A DNA stretch of 64,000 bases from Mycobacterium sp. Root265 (GCF_001428895.1 NZ_LMJA01000028.1:5972-69971); one strand, 5' to 3'; numbered from the stretch's first letter, positions 1 through 9,081 are shown. A program made the numbers and translations. Notes: generated by a model not told the origin, from the sequence alone.

Positions 1-1055
1 CCGACGGCACCTTCGTGGCGTCGGAGGGGACGTTGCCGTCCGCGGCCGTGCTGGAGCAACACAACACCGGCCCGGTCGCGGATCCGCCGCTGCACCCCAT
101 GCCGTTTCACGCGAACTTCGATTCACCGATGTATGAGAACGTGCGGCGCTGCACCTCGTCACAGTTCCGGCCGCGGTCGGCGGCCAAGCTCGCCGACCGG
201 ATCCGGACGCTGGCCAACGAACGGCTCGACGAGTTGCTGCCCCGCGGGACCTTCGACCTGACCCAGGACTACGGCGGGCATGTCGCGGCTGCGATGGTAT
301 GTGAGTTCGTCGGCCTGCCAGTCGAACTGGCTCCCGAGGTGCTCGCCACCGTCAATGCGGGCAGCCTGGCGCAGGAGGGGGAGGGCGTCGAGGTCGCCAA
401 GGCGCGGCCGGGTTTCCTGTCCTATCTCACGCCGATCATCGAGCGCCGCCGCGCGGAAGGCGCCGACGGCAGTGTCCCGATCGCCGACAGTCTGATCAAC
501 TTCGTGCTGCCGGACGGTTCGGGATTCAGCGACACGGAGGCCGCCACCCAGATGCTGGGGGTCTTCATCGGCGGCACCGAGACCGTCCCCAAGATCACCG
601 CGACCGGTCTGTGGCAACTCGCCGAACACCCAGATCAGCTCGCTGCGGTGCGCGCCGACCTGGACGGCAACGTGCCCATCGCGCGGGAGGAGATCCTGCG
701 CTACACCGCACCCGCGCAGTGGTTCGCCCGAACTGCCCGGCGCCCGTACGAGATTCACGGAAAAACCATCCAACCCGGCCAGCGCATCATCGCGTTGATG
801 GCCTCGGCGGCCCGTGACGAACGCGAGTACCCGGACCCGGACGCGTTCATCTGGAACCGGCCCATCGAACGGCTGCTGTCCTTCGGGCACGGCCAGCACT
901 TCTGCCTCGGGGTGCACGTCGCGCGCCTGGAAGTGACGATCATGATGCAGGAATGGTTCAAACGGGTCCCCGAATACCGCATTCTGACCGAGTCCGCCTC
1001 CCGGCCACCGTCGAGTTTCCAGTGGGGCTGGAATAACATCCCGGTGGAGGTCTAG
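1..1055 (+). CDS. Cytochrome P450 (5' end outside window)
   Basis: Heme-thiolate monooxygenase, probably hydroxylating a small hydrophobic substrate with electrons from a ferredoxin. The reading frame is open to the left edge, so the N-terminus is missing; about 350 residues are visible. Counting from the GTG at 15, the I-helix oxygen-binding motif GGTET is at 186-190, the ExxR pair is E226/R229, and the heme-binding loop FGHGQHFCLG puts the ligand Cys at 297. The I-helix begins GG where AG is usual. It opens a run of five same-strand genes with overlaps or gaps of a few bases, which suggests a catabolic operon. The substrate cannot be read from the sequence. Confidence 0.93.
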   Translation, partial: DGTFVASEGTLPSAAVLEQHNTGPVADPPLHPMPFHANFDSPMYENVRRCTSSQFRPRSAAKLADRIRTLANERLDELLPRGTFDLTQDYGGHVAAAMVCEFVGLPVELAPEVLATVNAGSLAQEGEGVEVAKARPGFLSYLTPIIERRRAEGADGSVPIADSLINFVLPDGSGFSDTEAATQMLGVFIGGTETVPKITATGLWQLAEHPDQLAAVRADLDGNVPIAREEILRYTAPAQWFARTARRPYEIHGKTIQPGQRIIALMASAARDEREYPDPDAFIWNRPIERLLSFGHGQHFCLGVHVARLEVTIMMQEWFKRVPEYRILTESASRPPSSFQWGWNNIPVEV

Positions 1056-2018
1056 ATGTGGTGTTACCGACTGGTCGCCCCGTTCACGTTCGAACGCACC
1101 GATCTGCCCGAACCCGACCCGGCGCAGCTGGCCGACGGGCAGGTGCTGCTGCGCTTCCTGGCAGCCGGCATCTGCGGTAGCGATCTGCCCGGCTTCCGCG
1201 GCACGCAGGGCAAGCTGCCCGGTGACACCGGGTGCTGCGCCGCGGAGATGGACGGTTTCCCCATCCACGAGATCGCCGGTGGGGTGCTGGCCAGCGCCCA
1301 TCCGGCGCACGCGGTGGGGGACCGGGTGGTCGGCTGGGCTTCCGGGTTCGACGGGCTGCAGGCGCAGGTGGTGGCCGATGGGGACGGATTGTCCAGCTAC
1401 CACTCGGATCTGACGCCGCAACACGCCATCGGGCTGCAGCCGCTGGCCTGCGTGCTCTACGCCGTGGAACAGCTCGGTGACCTGACCGGCAAGCGGGTCG
1501 CGGTCATCGGTCAGGGCTCCATCGGCCTGCTGTTCTCCTATGTGGCCAAGGCCGCAGGCGCCGCCCATGTCACCGGTGTCGACCCGGTCGACCGCGAGGC
1601 GATCGGCCCGGTGTTCGGTGTCGACGACGTGGTCCGCGCGACCAGCGACCGGTGGGTCCGCCACCTCGGTGACAAGTTCGATGTCGTGGTGGAGACGGTC
1701 GGTCACCAGGTGGCCACCCTGAACCATGCCCTCGACGCCGCCGCGTTCGGCGCGACGGTGTTCTACTTCGGGGTGCCCGATGACGACAGCTACCCGATCA
1801 GCATGCGCACCATGCTGCGCAACAACCTGACCCTCAAATCCGGGGTGACGCTGGAACGCCGACGGGTACTGGCCGCCGCCGACGAGTTCGCCAGACAACA
1901 TCCGCAGCTGCTGCCCGCCTACCTGACGCACACCTTCGGCGCCCACGAGGCGCAGGCAGCGTTCGAGCAGGCCTGCCGACCCGACCCGAAACGGGTCAAG
2001 ATCGCGATCGTGGCATGA
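1056..2018 (+). CDS. Zinc-type medium-chain alcohol dehydrogenase-like oxidoreductase
   Basis: Predicted NAD(P)-dependent alcohol dehydrogenase of the MDR superfamily, 320 residues. The ATG directly follows the P450 stop codon. The ICGSD motif places a possible catalytic-zinc Cys at 40, and the usual GHE is replaced by an HE pair at 71-72. The Rossmann loop GQGSIG is at 152-157. The four-cysteine structural-zinc loop of classical ADHs is absent, so this is a shortened MDR type. Placed after a P450, it could oxidise the alcohol the P450 makes; that is inference from gene order. Confidence 0.85.
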   Translation: MWCYRLVAPFTFERTDLPEPDPAQLADGQVLLRFLAAGICGSDLPGFRGTQGKLPGDTGCCAAEMDGFPIHEIAGGVLASAHPAHAVGDRVVGWASGFDGLQAQVVADGDGLSSYHSDLTPQHAIGLQPLACVLYAVEQLGDLTGKRVAVIGQGSIGLLFSYVAKAAGAAHVTGVDPVDREAIGPVFGVDDVVRATSDRWVRHLGDKFDVVVETVGHQVATLNHALDAAAFGATVFYFGVPDDDSYPISMRTMLRNNLTLKSGVTLERRRVLAAADEFARQHPQLLPAYLTHTFGAHEAQAAFEQACRPDPKRVKIAIVA

Positions 2019-2800
2019 ACACCCGGTTGCAGGCGGCGCTGGCGGCCAAGGATCAGATCTGGGGCGGCTGGGTGGTCGGGCCGACCATCATCGGGCCTGA
2101 GGAGTTCGCGCAGGCCGGGTACGACTACGTCGGATTCGATGTGCAGCACGGCTATCTCGATGACGCCGATGTCGCACTGCTGCTGCGCCGCCTGGAGCAT
2201 GTACCGATTGCCACGGCGGTGCGGTTGCCGTCGGCGGACCCGGCGCCGATCGGCCGGGTGCTCGATGCGGGCGCCGACGCGGTGATCATCGCCATGGTCG
2301 AAACGCCGGAGCAGGCGGGTGCCGCGGTGGCCGCCACCCGCTACGCGCCGTCCGGTGTGCGCAGCTTCGGGCCGCTACGGGCCTCCCTCGGACTGGACAC
2401 CGCCGCGCTGGAGGCCGCCGCCGACGTCTACGTGATGATCGAAACCGCGCGGGGGCTGGCCGCGCTCGACGAGATCTGCGCGGTGCCGGGACTGACCGGC
2501 GTCTACGTCGGGCCCGCCGACCTGGCCATCTCCATGGGCCACCGGCTCGCCGACGCCTGGACCCACCCGGATGTGCACGCGGCGATGGCCCAGATCCAGT
2601 CCACCGCCGGCGCAGCCGGACTGGTCACCGGCATCCACGCCGGCGCGGGCCAGCCCGGCAAAGCCATGGCGGAGCTCGGTTTCCGGATGATCACGCTGGC
2701 ATCGGAATCACAGGCGCTGCGCCGCGGAGCGGCCGCGCATCTGAGCGAGGCGACCGCCGGCTCCGCCGCACCGACCCGACAGGACGGATACCTGCAGTGA
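2015..2800 (+). CDS. HpcH/HpaI-type aldolase/citrate lyase family protein
   Basis: Predicted class II pyruvate aldolase, 261 residues, cleaving or forming C-C bonds of 4-hydroxy-2-oxo acids. Landmarks match the HpaI family: FDVQHG with His45, an Arg at 70 (AVRLPS), the metal-ligand Glu in MIETARG (143) and the metal-ligand Asp in VGPADLA (169). His45 and Arg70 have the same numbers as I recall for E. coli HpaI. It overlaps the dehydrogenase stop by 4 bases (ATGA) and the next SDR by 4, so translation is probably coupled. It implies that the operon ends in retro-aldol cleavage to pyruvate or a related acid. Confidence 0.88.
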   Translation: MNTRLQAALAAKDQIWGGWVVGPTIIGPEEFAQAGYDYVGFDVQHGYLDDADVALLLRRLEHVPIATAVRLPSADPAPIGRVLDAGADAVIIAMVETPEQAGAAVAATRYAPSGVRSFGPLRASLGLDTAALEAAADVYVMIETARGLAALDEICAVPGLTGVYVGPADLAISMGHRLADAWTHPDVHAAMAQIQSTAGAAGLVTGIHAGAGQPGKAMAELGFRMITLASESQALRRGAAAHLSEATAGSAAPTRQDGYLQ

Positions 2801-3525
2801 CAACGCAACCGGTGGCGCTGGTGACCGGAGCCGCCCGGGGGCAGGGGGCCGCGATCGTCGCACGCCTGCACGCCGACGGGTTCCGGGTGGCCGCCTGCGA
2901 TCTGCTGCGCGACGAATTACACAGCAGCACAGCACAGTACGGTGACGCTGTCCTCGCTCTCGAACTCGACGTCACCTCCGAGGCACACTGGAGCTCCGCG
3001 GTGGCCGCGACCGTCGAACGCTTCGGTGCGCTGAGCGCGCTGGTGAACAACGCCGGCGTGCTGCACCGCGCCGCCATCGCCGACGAGACCGCCGCCGGGT
3101 TCGAACACAGCTGGCGGGTCAATTGTCTGGGCCCGTTCCTCGGCATCCGGGCCGCGCTGCCGCATCTGACCGAAGCCGAGGGCGCCTCGATCGTCAACAC
3201 CTGCAGCACCAGCGCCATCCGGCCGTTCCCGAACCACACCGCTTACGGCTCGTCGAAGTGGGCGCTGAGAGGACTGACCCAGGCCGTCGCGGTGGAACTC
3301 GCGCCGGCGGGCATCCGGGTCAACGCGGTGTTCCCCGGACCCATCGCCACCCCCATGCTCGACGAACGCACCCAGACCCGGCTGGCCGAGACCTCCACTG
3401 CGGGCCGGCTGGGCACCCCGGCCGAGGTGGCCGACGCGGTGGCGTTCCTGGTGTCCGCCAACGCCTCCTTCATCACCGGGTCGGAGCTGGTGATCGACGG
3501 CGGCCAGATTTTGCGGATCGGTTGA
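2797..3525 (+). CDS. Short-chain dehydrogenase/reductase (SDR)
   Basis: Classical SDR of 242 residues. The cofactor loop TGAARGQG is near residues 10-17, NNAGV lies in the middle, and the catalytic YxxxK is Tyr150/Lys154. The C-terminal SFITGSELVIDGG motif is typical of the family. GTG start, overlapping the aldolase stop by 4 bases. Substrate unknown; it probably interconverts an alcohol and a carbonyl intermediate in the same pathway as its neighbours. Confidence 0.9.
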   Translation: MTTQPVALVTGAARGQGAAIVARLHADGFRVAACDLLRDELHSSTAQYGDAVLALELDVTSEAHWSSAVAATVERFGALSALVNNAGVLHRAAIADETAAGFEHSWRVNCLGPFLGIRAALPHLTEAEGASIVNTCSTSAIRPFPNHTAYGSSKWALRGLTQAVAVELAPAGIRVNAVFPGPIATPMLDERTQTRLAETSTAGRLGTPAEVADAVAFLVSANASFITGSELVIDGGQILRIG

Positions 3526-3530
3526 CCGGG

Positions 3531-4442
3531 ATGGACATCACCGACCGCCTCGATCCGGCGCTGCGGCACCTGGTCGCGGCCCGCACCGACCTGTCCCCGG
3601 AACTACTGCCCTCGGTGCGCGACTTCCTGAATCAGCGCCGCGCCGAGGGTGCCGCCCAACTCGACACCGCCGGTGTGGTTATCGAGGACGCGGTGGCCTT
3701 CGAAGAGGTGCGGGTCCGCATCTACCGCGGCGGCACCGGCGGCGCGCTGGTGTACTGCCACAGCGGTGCCTTCGTGCTCGGCAATCTGGACACCGACCAC
3801 CGGCAGTGCGTCGAACTGGCCCGCCGCGCCGCCGTCACGGTGATCTCGGTGGACTACCGGCTGGCCCCGGAACACCCCTATCCGGCAGGGATCGACGACG
3901 CGCTGGCGGTGCTGCACTGGACTGCCGACTGCGCCCCCGACTGGGGTATTGCCGCCGATCGGCTGGCGGTCGCGGGCAGCAGCGCCGGGGGAGCGCTGGC
4001 CGCCGGGCTGGCCCAGTGCGCCGCCGACGGGTCCGCTCCGCCGATCCGTTTCCAGCTGCTGCACCAACCGGTGCTCGACAACGGCGCCACCCCGTCCAAG
4101 CAGGAGTTCGACTGCACGCCCGGATTCGACGGCCCGGCAACGGAATTGATGTGGCGGTACTACCTGGCCGGAGAGCCACCGCCGGCCGGTGCGGTGCCGG
4201 CCCGGGCCGCCGACCTGACCGGTCTGGCACCGGCCTTCCTCAGCTGCTCGGAGCTCGATCCGTTGCGCGATGAGGCCGTCGACTACGCGCTGCGGCTCAT
4301 GTGGGCGGGCGTGCCGACCGAGCTGCATGTCGTCCCGGGCACCTGCCACGGGTTCGACTCCCTGGTCCCGGAGTGGGAGCTCAGCAGACAGCTGTTCGAC
4401 CTGCAGGGCGCGGCACTGCGCCGCGCCCTGGCGCTCAGCTGA
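3531..4442 (+). CDS. Alpha/beta hydrolase, HSL/lipase-esterase family
   Basis: Esterase or lactonase of 303 residues from the ATG at 3531; an in-frame TTG at 3522 would overlap the SDR stop. The oxyanion-hole region reads YCHSGAF, a variant of the usual HGGG. The nucleophile elbow is GSSAG with Ser151, the acid is in SELDPLRDE and the His in GTCHGFDSL, which is the standard HSL-family triad. As last gene of the P450 operon it may open a lactone or release an acyl group. Its 3' end overlaps the convergent SRPBCC gene by 8 bases. Confidence 0.88.
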   Translation: MDITDRLDPALRHLVAARTDLSPELLPSVRDFLNQRRAEGAAQLDTAGVVIEDAVAFEEVRVRIYRGGTGGALVYCHSGAFVLGNLDTDHRQCVELARRAAVTVISVDYRLAPEHPYPAGIDDALAVLHWTADCAPDWGIAADRLAVAGSSAGGALAAGLAQCAADGSAPPIRFQLLHQPVLDNGATPSKQEFDCTPGFDGPATELMWRYYLAGEPPPAGAVPARAADLTGLAPAFLSCSELDPLRDEAVDYALRLMWAGVPTELHVVPGTCHGFDSLVPEWELSRQLFDLQGAALRRALALS

Positions 4443-4911
4443 GCGCGTCGAGCTCGCGGGCCACCGCGGCGTGATAGGCGTCGATGTGCGACGGGTTGAC
4501 GATCCGGAAGAAACCGTCCCCCATCGGCGCATCGCGATAGGCCTCGATGGTCATGGTGCGCTTGAACAGCGTGACTCTCGGATCGGGTTGGCTGAAGTGA
4601 TATTCGATGGTCATCCGGCCCTCGAATCCGCCGGCGCCGTCATAGTCGGCGCCGAGGCGGCCCACCGAACTGAACACCCACATCCGCGGTCTGGTGGCGA
4701 TCGCCAGCTGCCAGGTGAACACCCTGTCCTCGGTGGGGTGGGCCTCCTGCCAGGTGTCACCCACCTGCAGCGGCAACGTCTCCCGTACGCCGGTGATACG
4801 CGGCCCGCCCGGGTAGGTCTTGGCCCAGTTGACCGGGTTGGTGACGAAATCGTAGATCGCCTCCGCGGATTGGGTGAACGCGGTTTCCGAACTGGTGGTG
4901 ACGATGCCCAA
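4435..4911 (-). CDS. SRPBCC (START-like) family protein
   Basis: A 158-residue single-domain protein resembling the SRPBCC/polyketide-cyclase ligand-binding fold. It starts with the typical helix-grip opening (SAEAIYDFVTNPVNW), followed by alternating polar and hydrophobic strands and a long C-terminal helix. No signal peptide or membrane segment. It is the downstream gene of a minus-strand pair with the DUF427 gene, 28 bases away. The ligand is unknown, and the family is too broad to predict one. Confidence 0.75.
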   Translation of the reverse strand: MGIVTTSSETAFTQSAEAIYDFVTNPVNWAKTYPGGPRITGVRETLPLQVGDTWQEAHPTEDRVFTWQLAIATRPRMWVFSSVGRLGADYDGAGGFEGRMTIEYHFSQPDPRVTLFKRTMTIEAYRDAPMGDGFFRIVNPSHIDAYHAAVARELDALS

Positions 4912-4939
4912 CAGGGTGCCTTCCTCGTGTGGTGAAAAC

Positions 4940-5623
4940 TCAGGTGTGGCCGGTCGGCAGCTCGGCGAGGATATCGGTACGGGTGTCGTCGAAGCTCAGA
5001 AACCCGGTGATGGCAACCGATTCCGGCAGAGTCTCGGCATAGCTCCACGCCACGTCCTCGACAACCTGCTCGCCGACGACCGCCGACCAGTACGTCGCGT
5101 GCCCCTTGTAGTTGCAGTAGCTGGTGGTCTCGCTGCGGCGCAGCAGATCGGTGCGCACGGCGGCCGGATCGACGTACAGCCGTGGCGCCAGCGAGGTCTC
5201 GTACACGATCACGGTATCCACGGTGTCCACCAGCACGGTGCCGCCGACGCTCACCCGCAGACCCCGTTGCGTGGGCAGGCAGTCCACCCGGTGGTACGGA
5301 TTCGGCGGGTAGTGCACCAGGGTGCGCCCCTCCTCGATCCAGCTGTCCACGGCATCCCAGGGCACCCGCACGTATCCCGGCTTCTCCGGTACCGCTTCGG
5401 TGAGCAGTCCGTCGATCTCGGCGACGGGGAAGGCATAGCTGAGCGGGTGGTCGCGGCGGTGCACCAGCAGGGCGGTCTCGGTGTCGATCACCGTGTGTCC
5501 GTCGAGCACCGCCTGCACCCGCCGCGGGTGGGGTTCGATGAACACCACATCCTCGGGGATCGCCGGAAAGAACCAGCCGGCGGGATCACGGCTGAGCGGG
5601 CCGCGTCCGGCGTAGAGCGTCAT
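4940..5623 (-). CDS. DUF427 domain-containing protein (two copies)
   Basis: A 227-residue protein of unknown function from the ATG at 5623. Two related halves can be seen: an N-terminal copy with RRVQAVLDGHTV and a C-terminal copy with LRVSVGGTVLVDT. The second carries the characteristic YCNYKGHATYW core of DUF427 proteins. The open frame continues far upstream to 8260, but that part is antisense to the APC permease and is not credible coding sequence. Confidence 0.85.
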   Translation of the reverse strand: MTLYAGRGPLSRDPAGWFFPAIPEDVVFIEPHPRRVQAVLDGHTVIDTETALLVHRRDHPLSYAFPVAEIDGLLTEAVPEKPGYVRVPWDAVDSWIEEGRTLVHYPPNPYHRVDCLPTQRGLRVSVGGTVLVDTVDTVIVYETSLAPRLYVDPAAVRTDLLRRSETTSYCNYKGHATYWSAVVGEQVVEDVAWSYAETLPESVAITGFLSFDDTRTDILAELPTGHT

Positions 5624-5719
5624 GTCGAGAGCTTTACAGATTGACGAATAAATGTCACGCTGATGGCACGGCCCTGCCGACTCCGCCCCGTTCCGGATTG
5701 TTGAAGGAGACGCCCCAGA
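5624..5719. promoter_or_regulatory. Divergent promoter region
   Basis: The 96 bases between the divergent DUF427 gene and the hypothetical gene include an AT-rich stretch (about 5634-5656) containing TTGACG on the plus strand and GTGACA on the minus strand. A clear GAAGGAGA ribosome-binding site (5703-5710) precedes the GTG at 5720. Exact promoter elements are not assigned. Confidence 0.4.
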
Positions 5720-6304
5720 GTGAAAGCCAACTCGATTCGGCGCGACGAGCGTCATCTGTTCGCCGAGCGCCGCGGTGTGGGGGTGCGCGCATCGGCGACC
5801 ACCCTGCTGTCCTATGACCTGACGGTGGTGGCCACCGGCGCGACCGACGTGGTCGCCGGAGCCGGTGGCTGGCTCTACGACCGGGTCCGCGCCGGCTGGA
5901 AGGTCAGCGTCGTCGTCCCGGCGTCCTGCGATGTGCGGCCGTTGGAGATCCTCGGCGTGCGTGCCTACAGCGCCGGACGTGACGCCAGGGATCTGCCCGC
6001 CGAGCCCGCCGCGCTGGCCGTGCCCGCGCGGCTGTTCGAATCCGATCAGGGACTGCGCCGTCATGTCACCGGCGCTCTCAAGCGCGGCACCGCCGAGGTG
6101 ACCATGTGGGGCGACTGTGCGACAGCTGATGTCGGCTACCGCGTCGATCGCACCCAGTACCGGCTCAGCCCCGCCGCGCGGGCCTTCAAGACCCACGCAC
6201 TGTCCGCGGCCGGGGTCACCACCACGGTGGCGGCCATCGAGCAGTTCCACAGCTGCGCGCTCTGGTACCCCGCGGACGGACCGGATCTCACTGCCGTCCG
6301 CTAG
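5720..6304 (+). CDS. Conserved hypothetical protein
   Basis: A 194-residue protein I cannot assign to a named family. The GTG start is supported by a strong Shine-Dalgarno sequence 9 bases upstream. The sequence has Ala/Val-rich alternating stretches (TDVVAGAGGWLYDRVRAGWKVSVVVP) but no convincing membrane helix or signal peptide. A CDVRPLEILG segment and a C-terminal IEQFHSCALWYP segment are notable and may be conserved landmarks. Composition and codon use look normal for the region, so I treat it as real. Confidence 0.7.
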   Translation: MKANSIRRDERHLFAERRGVGVRASATTLLSYDLTVVATGATDVVAGAGGWLYDRVRAGWKVSVVVPASCDVRPLEILGVRAYSAGRDARDLPAEPAALAVPARLFESDQGLRRHVTGALKRGTAEVTMWGDCATADVGYRVDRTQYRLSPAARAFKTHALSAAGVTTTVAAIEQFHSCALWYPADGPDLTAVR

Positions 6305-6324
6305 CGGGCGCAACGAACCAAAAA

Positions 6325-6359
6325 GAAGCGCCCCGGAACCTGAGGTTCCGGGGCGCTTC
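6325..6359 (-). terminator. Rho-independent terminator
   Basis: Perfect 16-bp inverted repeat (arms 6325-6340 and 6344-6359, loop TGA). On the minus strand it is followed by a run of five T (6324 down to 6320), so it should terminate the DUF2631 gene. It also lies 20 bases after the hypothetical gene stop and may work in both directions. Confidence 0.88.
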
Positions 6360-6372
6360 GACGTCTGACGGG

Positions 6373-6627
6373 CTAGCGGTACCAGCCCCGGCTGCGCGCG
6401 ATCCAGTCCCGCGCCACGATGCCCAGAATGATCACCGCGAAGAAGATCAGGAAGATGTCCTCGACATGCCCGACGTGATTGCCGTGGGTCATGGTCACCA
6501 GGAAGAGGGCGACGAAGATGCCGATGATGTGCAGGACGCGCGGGTTCTCGGTGGACCAGCCCCACTTCGCCGACGGCACGTCTTCCACGTCGACGCCGTT
6601 GTAGCGCTCGACCTCGGTCTTGCCCAC
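6373..6627 (-). CDS. DUF2631 small membrane protein (Rv2876-like)
   Basis: An 84-residue protein with two predicted membrane helices (about residues 31-46 and 55-73), a charged N-terminus and a basic C-terminus (ARSRGWYR). The GTG start has a GAGGAG ribosome-binding site. It resembles the actinobacterial DUF2631 family. In M. tuberculosis I recall the homologue Rv2876 beside mpt70; here the same neighbourhood is kept, with two inserted genes in between. Function unknown. Confidence 0.75.
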   Translation of the reverse strand: MGKTEVERYNGVDVEDVPSAKWGWSTENPRVLHIIGIFVALFLVTMTHGNHVGHVEDIFLIFFAVIILGIVARDWIARSRGWYR

Positions 6628-6736
6628 GGTTACTCCTCACGCGAATGCCCGGAAATACTTGCGGCCATTCTGACATACCGCGGCGATATCGCCCGATGGG
6701 GCATGAGGGCGGGCCGTCAGTGGGTACCTTGCGAGC

Positions 6737-8224
6737 GTGATAACCAGTTGGCGCAGGAAATCGGTCGAACAGTCGATCGCCGATACCGACGAGCCGGGAA
6801 CCCGGCTCCGCAAAGACCTGACGTGGTGGGACCTCACCGTGTTCGGGGTGTCGGTCGTCGTCGGTGCGGGCATCTTCACGGTCACCGCCTCGACCGCCGC
6901 CAACATCACCGGCCCGGCGATCTCGGTGTCGTTCCTGCTCGCCGCGGTGACCTGCGGCCTGGCCGCACTCTGCTACGCCGAGTTCGCCTCCACCGTCCCG
7001 GTGGCGGGCAGCGCCTATACGTTCTCCTACGCCACCTTCGGTGAGTTCGTCGCCTGGATCATCGGGTGGGACCTGATCCTGGAGTTCGCGATCGGTGCCG
7101 CCGTGGTCGCCAAGGGATGGTCGAGCTATCTGGGCACCGTGTTCGGGTTCTCCGGCGGTATCGCCCAGATCGGGCCGCTGAACTTCGACTGGGGCGCGCT
7201 GCTGATCGTCGCGGCGGTGGCGGTCCTGCTGGCGATGGGCACCAAGCTGTCCTCGCGCTTCAGTCTGGTCATCACCGCGATCAAGGTGGCGGTGGTGCTG
7301 CTGGTCGTCATCGTCGGGGCCTTCTACATCAAGATGGCCAATTACGACCCCTTCATCCCGCCCGCCGAGACCGGCACCGACGCGGCCGGTTCGGGGCTGG
7401 ACCAGTCGGTGTTCTCGCTGCTGACCGGCGCGGCCGGCAGCCACTACGGCGTCTACGGTCTGCTGGCCGGCGCGTCGATCGTGTTCTTCGCGTTCATCGG
7501 CTTCGACGTGGTGGCCACCACCGCCGAGGAGACCAAGGACCCGCAGCGCGATGTCGCCAAGGGCATCCTGGCTTCGCTGGCCATCGTCACGGTGCTCTAC
7601 GTGGCGGTCGCGGTCGTCCTGGCGGGCATGGCCCCGTATCTGGAACTGCGGGAGGCCGGTGAGGGACACCCGAACCTGGCGACCGCGTTCGAACTCAACG
7701 GGGTTGGCTGGGCCGCCAAGGTGATCTCCATCGGCGCGCTGGCCGGACTCACCACGGTCGTGATGGTGCTGATGCTGGGCCTGTCGCGGGTGCTGTTCGC
7801 GATGTCGCGGGACGGGCTGTTGCCGCGCCCGCTGGCACGTACCGGTGAGCACGGCACACCGGTGCGCATCACCGTGCTGGTCGCGGTGCTGATCGCCATT
7901 GCGGCGTCGGTGTTCCCGGTCGGCAAGCTGGAGGAGATGGTCAACGTGGGCACGCTGTTCGCCTTCGTGCTCGTCTCGGCCGGCGTGATCGTGCTGCGGC
8001 GCACCCGGCCCGACCTCAAGCGCGGGTTCCGGGTGCCGTGGGTGCCGCTGCTGCCGATCGCCTCGATCGTGGCGTGCCTGTGGCTGATGCTGAACCTCAC
8101 CGGCCTGACCTGGTTGCGGTTCATCGCCTGGATGGCGCTCGGGGTGGTGGTCTATCTGTGCTACGGCAAGCGGCATTCGCTGCTCGGCAAGCGTGCGGCC
8201 GGCATCTCGCCGGGAGCAAACTGA
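6737..8224 (+). CDS. APC-superfamily amino acid permease (CAT type)
   Basis: Secondary transporter of 495 residues with about 12 hydrophobic segments and a C-terminal pair typical of cationic amino acid transporter-like APC proteins. The first helix has the family signature DLTVFGVSVVVGAGIF, and the FIGFDVVATTAEE motif sits in the helix-6 region. No Shine-Dalgarno sequence precedes the GTG. A TACCTT box at 6725-6730 ends 7 bases upstream, so the mRNA may be leaderless. The substrate is probably amino acids but cannot be specified. The LLM oxidoreductase follows after one base. Confidence 0.85.
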   Translation: MITSWRRKSVEQSIADTDEPGTRLRKDLTWWDLTVFGVSVVVGAGIFTVTASTAANITGPAISVSFLLAAVTCGLAALCYAEFASTVPVAGSAYTFSYATFGEFVAWIIGWDLILEFAIGAAVVAKGWSSYLGTVFGFSGGIAQIGPLNFDWGALLIVAAVAVLLAMGTKLSSRFSLVITAIKVAVVLLVVIVGAFYIKMANYDPFIPPAETGTDAAGSGLDQSVFSLLTGAAGSHYGVYGLLAGASIVFFAFIGFDVVATTAEETKDPQRDVAKGILASLAIVTVLYVAVAVVLAGMAPYLELREAGEGHPNLATAFELNGVGWAAKVISIGALAGLTTVVMVLMLGLSRVLFAMSRDGLLPRPLARTGEHGTPVRITVLVAVLIAIAASVFPVGKLEEMVNVGTLFAFVLVSAGVIVLRRTRPDLKRGFRVPWVPLLPIASIVACLWLMLNLTGLTWLRFIAWMALGVVVYLCYGKRHSLLGKRAAGISPGAN

Positions 8225-8225
8225 C

Positions 8226-9080
8226 GTGCAGTTCTGGAGTGGGACACCGTTCATGCCCACCCGTCAGGCGCTGACACTCGCGCAGATTCTCGACGAGGCC
8301 GAGTTCGACGGCGTGATCTGTGCGGACCACATGATCTACCCGCGCGAGCTGACGTCGCGGTATCCCTCCGACAGCGGGAAGCCGGGCTGGGCTCCCGAGA
8401 CCGCGTGGCCGGACTCCTGGGTGATGATCGGTGCGATGGCGGCCCTGACGACACGGTTGCGCTTCTCCAACGCCGTCTACGTGGCGCCCTCGCGGCCGCT
8501 GCTCGAGGTCGCCAAGGTGGTGGCGACGGCCGCCGAGGTGTCCGAGGGCCGGGTGTCCCTGGGTGTCGGGGTGGGCTGGATGCGTGAGGAATACGAGCTG
8601 ATGGGGCAGGACTTTTCGACCCGCGGCAAGCGGCTCGACGAGATGATCCCGGCGCTTCGGGCACTGTGGCAGGGCGGGTGGGTGTCCTGGAGCGGCGAGC
8701 ACTATCGGGTTCCGGAATTGATGCTGGAGCCTCATCCGCCCGCACCGGTCCCGATCCTGTGCGGTGGTGAGTCCGAGGCGGCGCTGCGCCGGGCCGCCCG
8801 GCTGTGCGACGGCTGGATCGGCACCGCGTACGTGCTGGAGGAGGCGGTGCGCCATGTCGACCGGCTGACCGGGCTGCGCCGCGAGTACGGGCGCGCCGAC
8901 GAGCCGTTCGAGGTGCTGCTCGCGCTGCTGGATCCGCCGTCGGTGGAGCTGTATCAGCGGGCCGAGGAGGCCGGCATCACCGCCGTCATGGTTGCCCCAT
9001 GGGCTGCGGGACACGCCGCCGAGGATCAGCGCGGCGCCACACTGCGGTTCGCCGAGAAGGTCATCAGCCGCTTCCGGTGA
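8226..9080 (+). CDS. LLM-class F420-dependent oxidoreductase
   Basis: Luciferase-like TIM-barrel oxidoreductase of 284 residues from the GTG at 8226; the frame is open upstream to 8193. Features are the N-terminal FDGVICADHM segment, the GRVSLGVGVGWMREEYELMG motif characteristic of F420-type LLM proteins, and PVPILCGGESEAALRRAA in the C-terminal half. It probably uses coenzyme F420, as is common in mycobacteria. It is probably cotranscribed with the permease. Its stop lies one base from that of convergent dipZ. Confidence 0.88.
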   Translation: MQFWSGTPFMPTRQALTLAQILDEAEFDGVICADHMIYPRELTSRYPSDSGKPGWAPETAWPDSWVMIGAMAALTTRLRFSNAVYVAPSRPLLEVAKVVATAAEVSEGRVSLGVGVGWMREEYELMGQDFSTRGKRLDEMIPALRALWQGGWVSWSGEHYRVPELMLEPHPPAPVPILCGGESEAALRRAARLCDGWIGTAYVLEEAVRHVDRLTGLRREYGRADEPFEVLLALLDPPSVELYQRAEEAGITAVMVAPWAAGHAAEDQRGATLRFAEKVISRFR

Positions 9081-9081
9081 C

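Noticed and set aside
159-1946. 595-codon minus-strand open frame opposite P450 and the dehydrogenase
   Set aside because: Shadow of two clear enzyme genes.
5624-8260. Upstream two thirds of an 1100-codon minus-strand open frame
   Set aside because: Antisense to the APC permease and to the hypothetical and DUF2631 region; His/Arg/Gln-rich composition typical of a GC-rich shadow. Only the DUF427 part at its 3' end is real.
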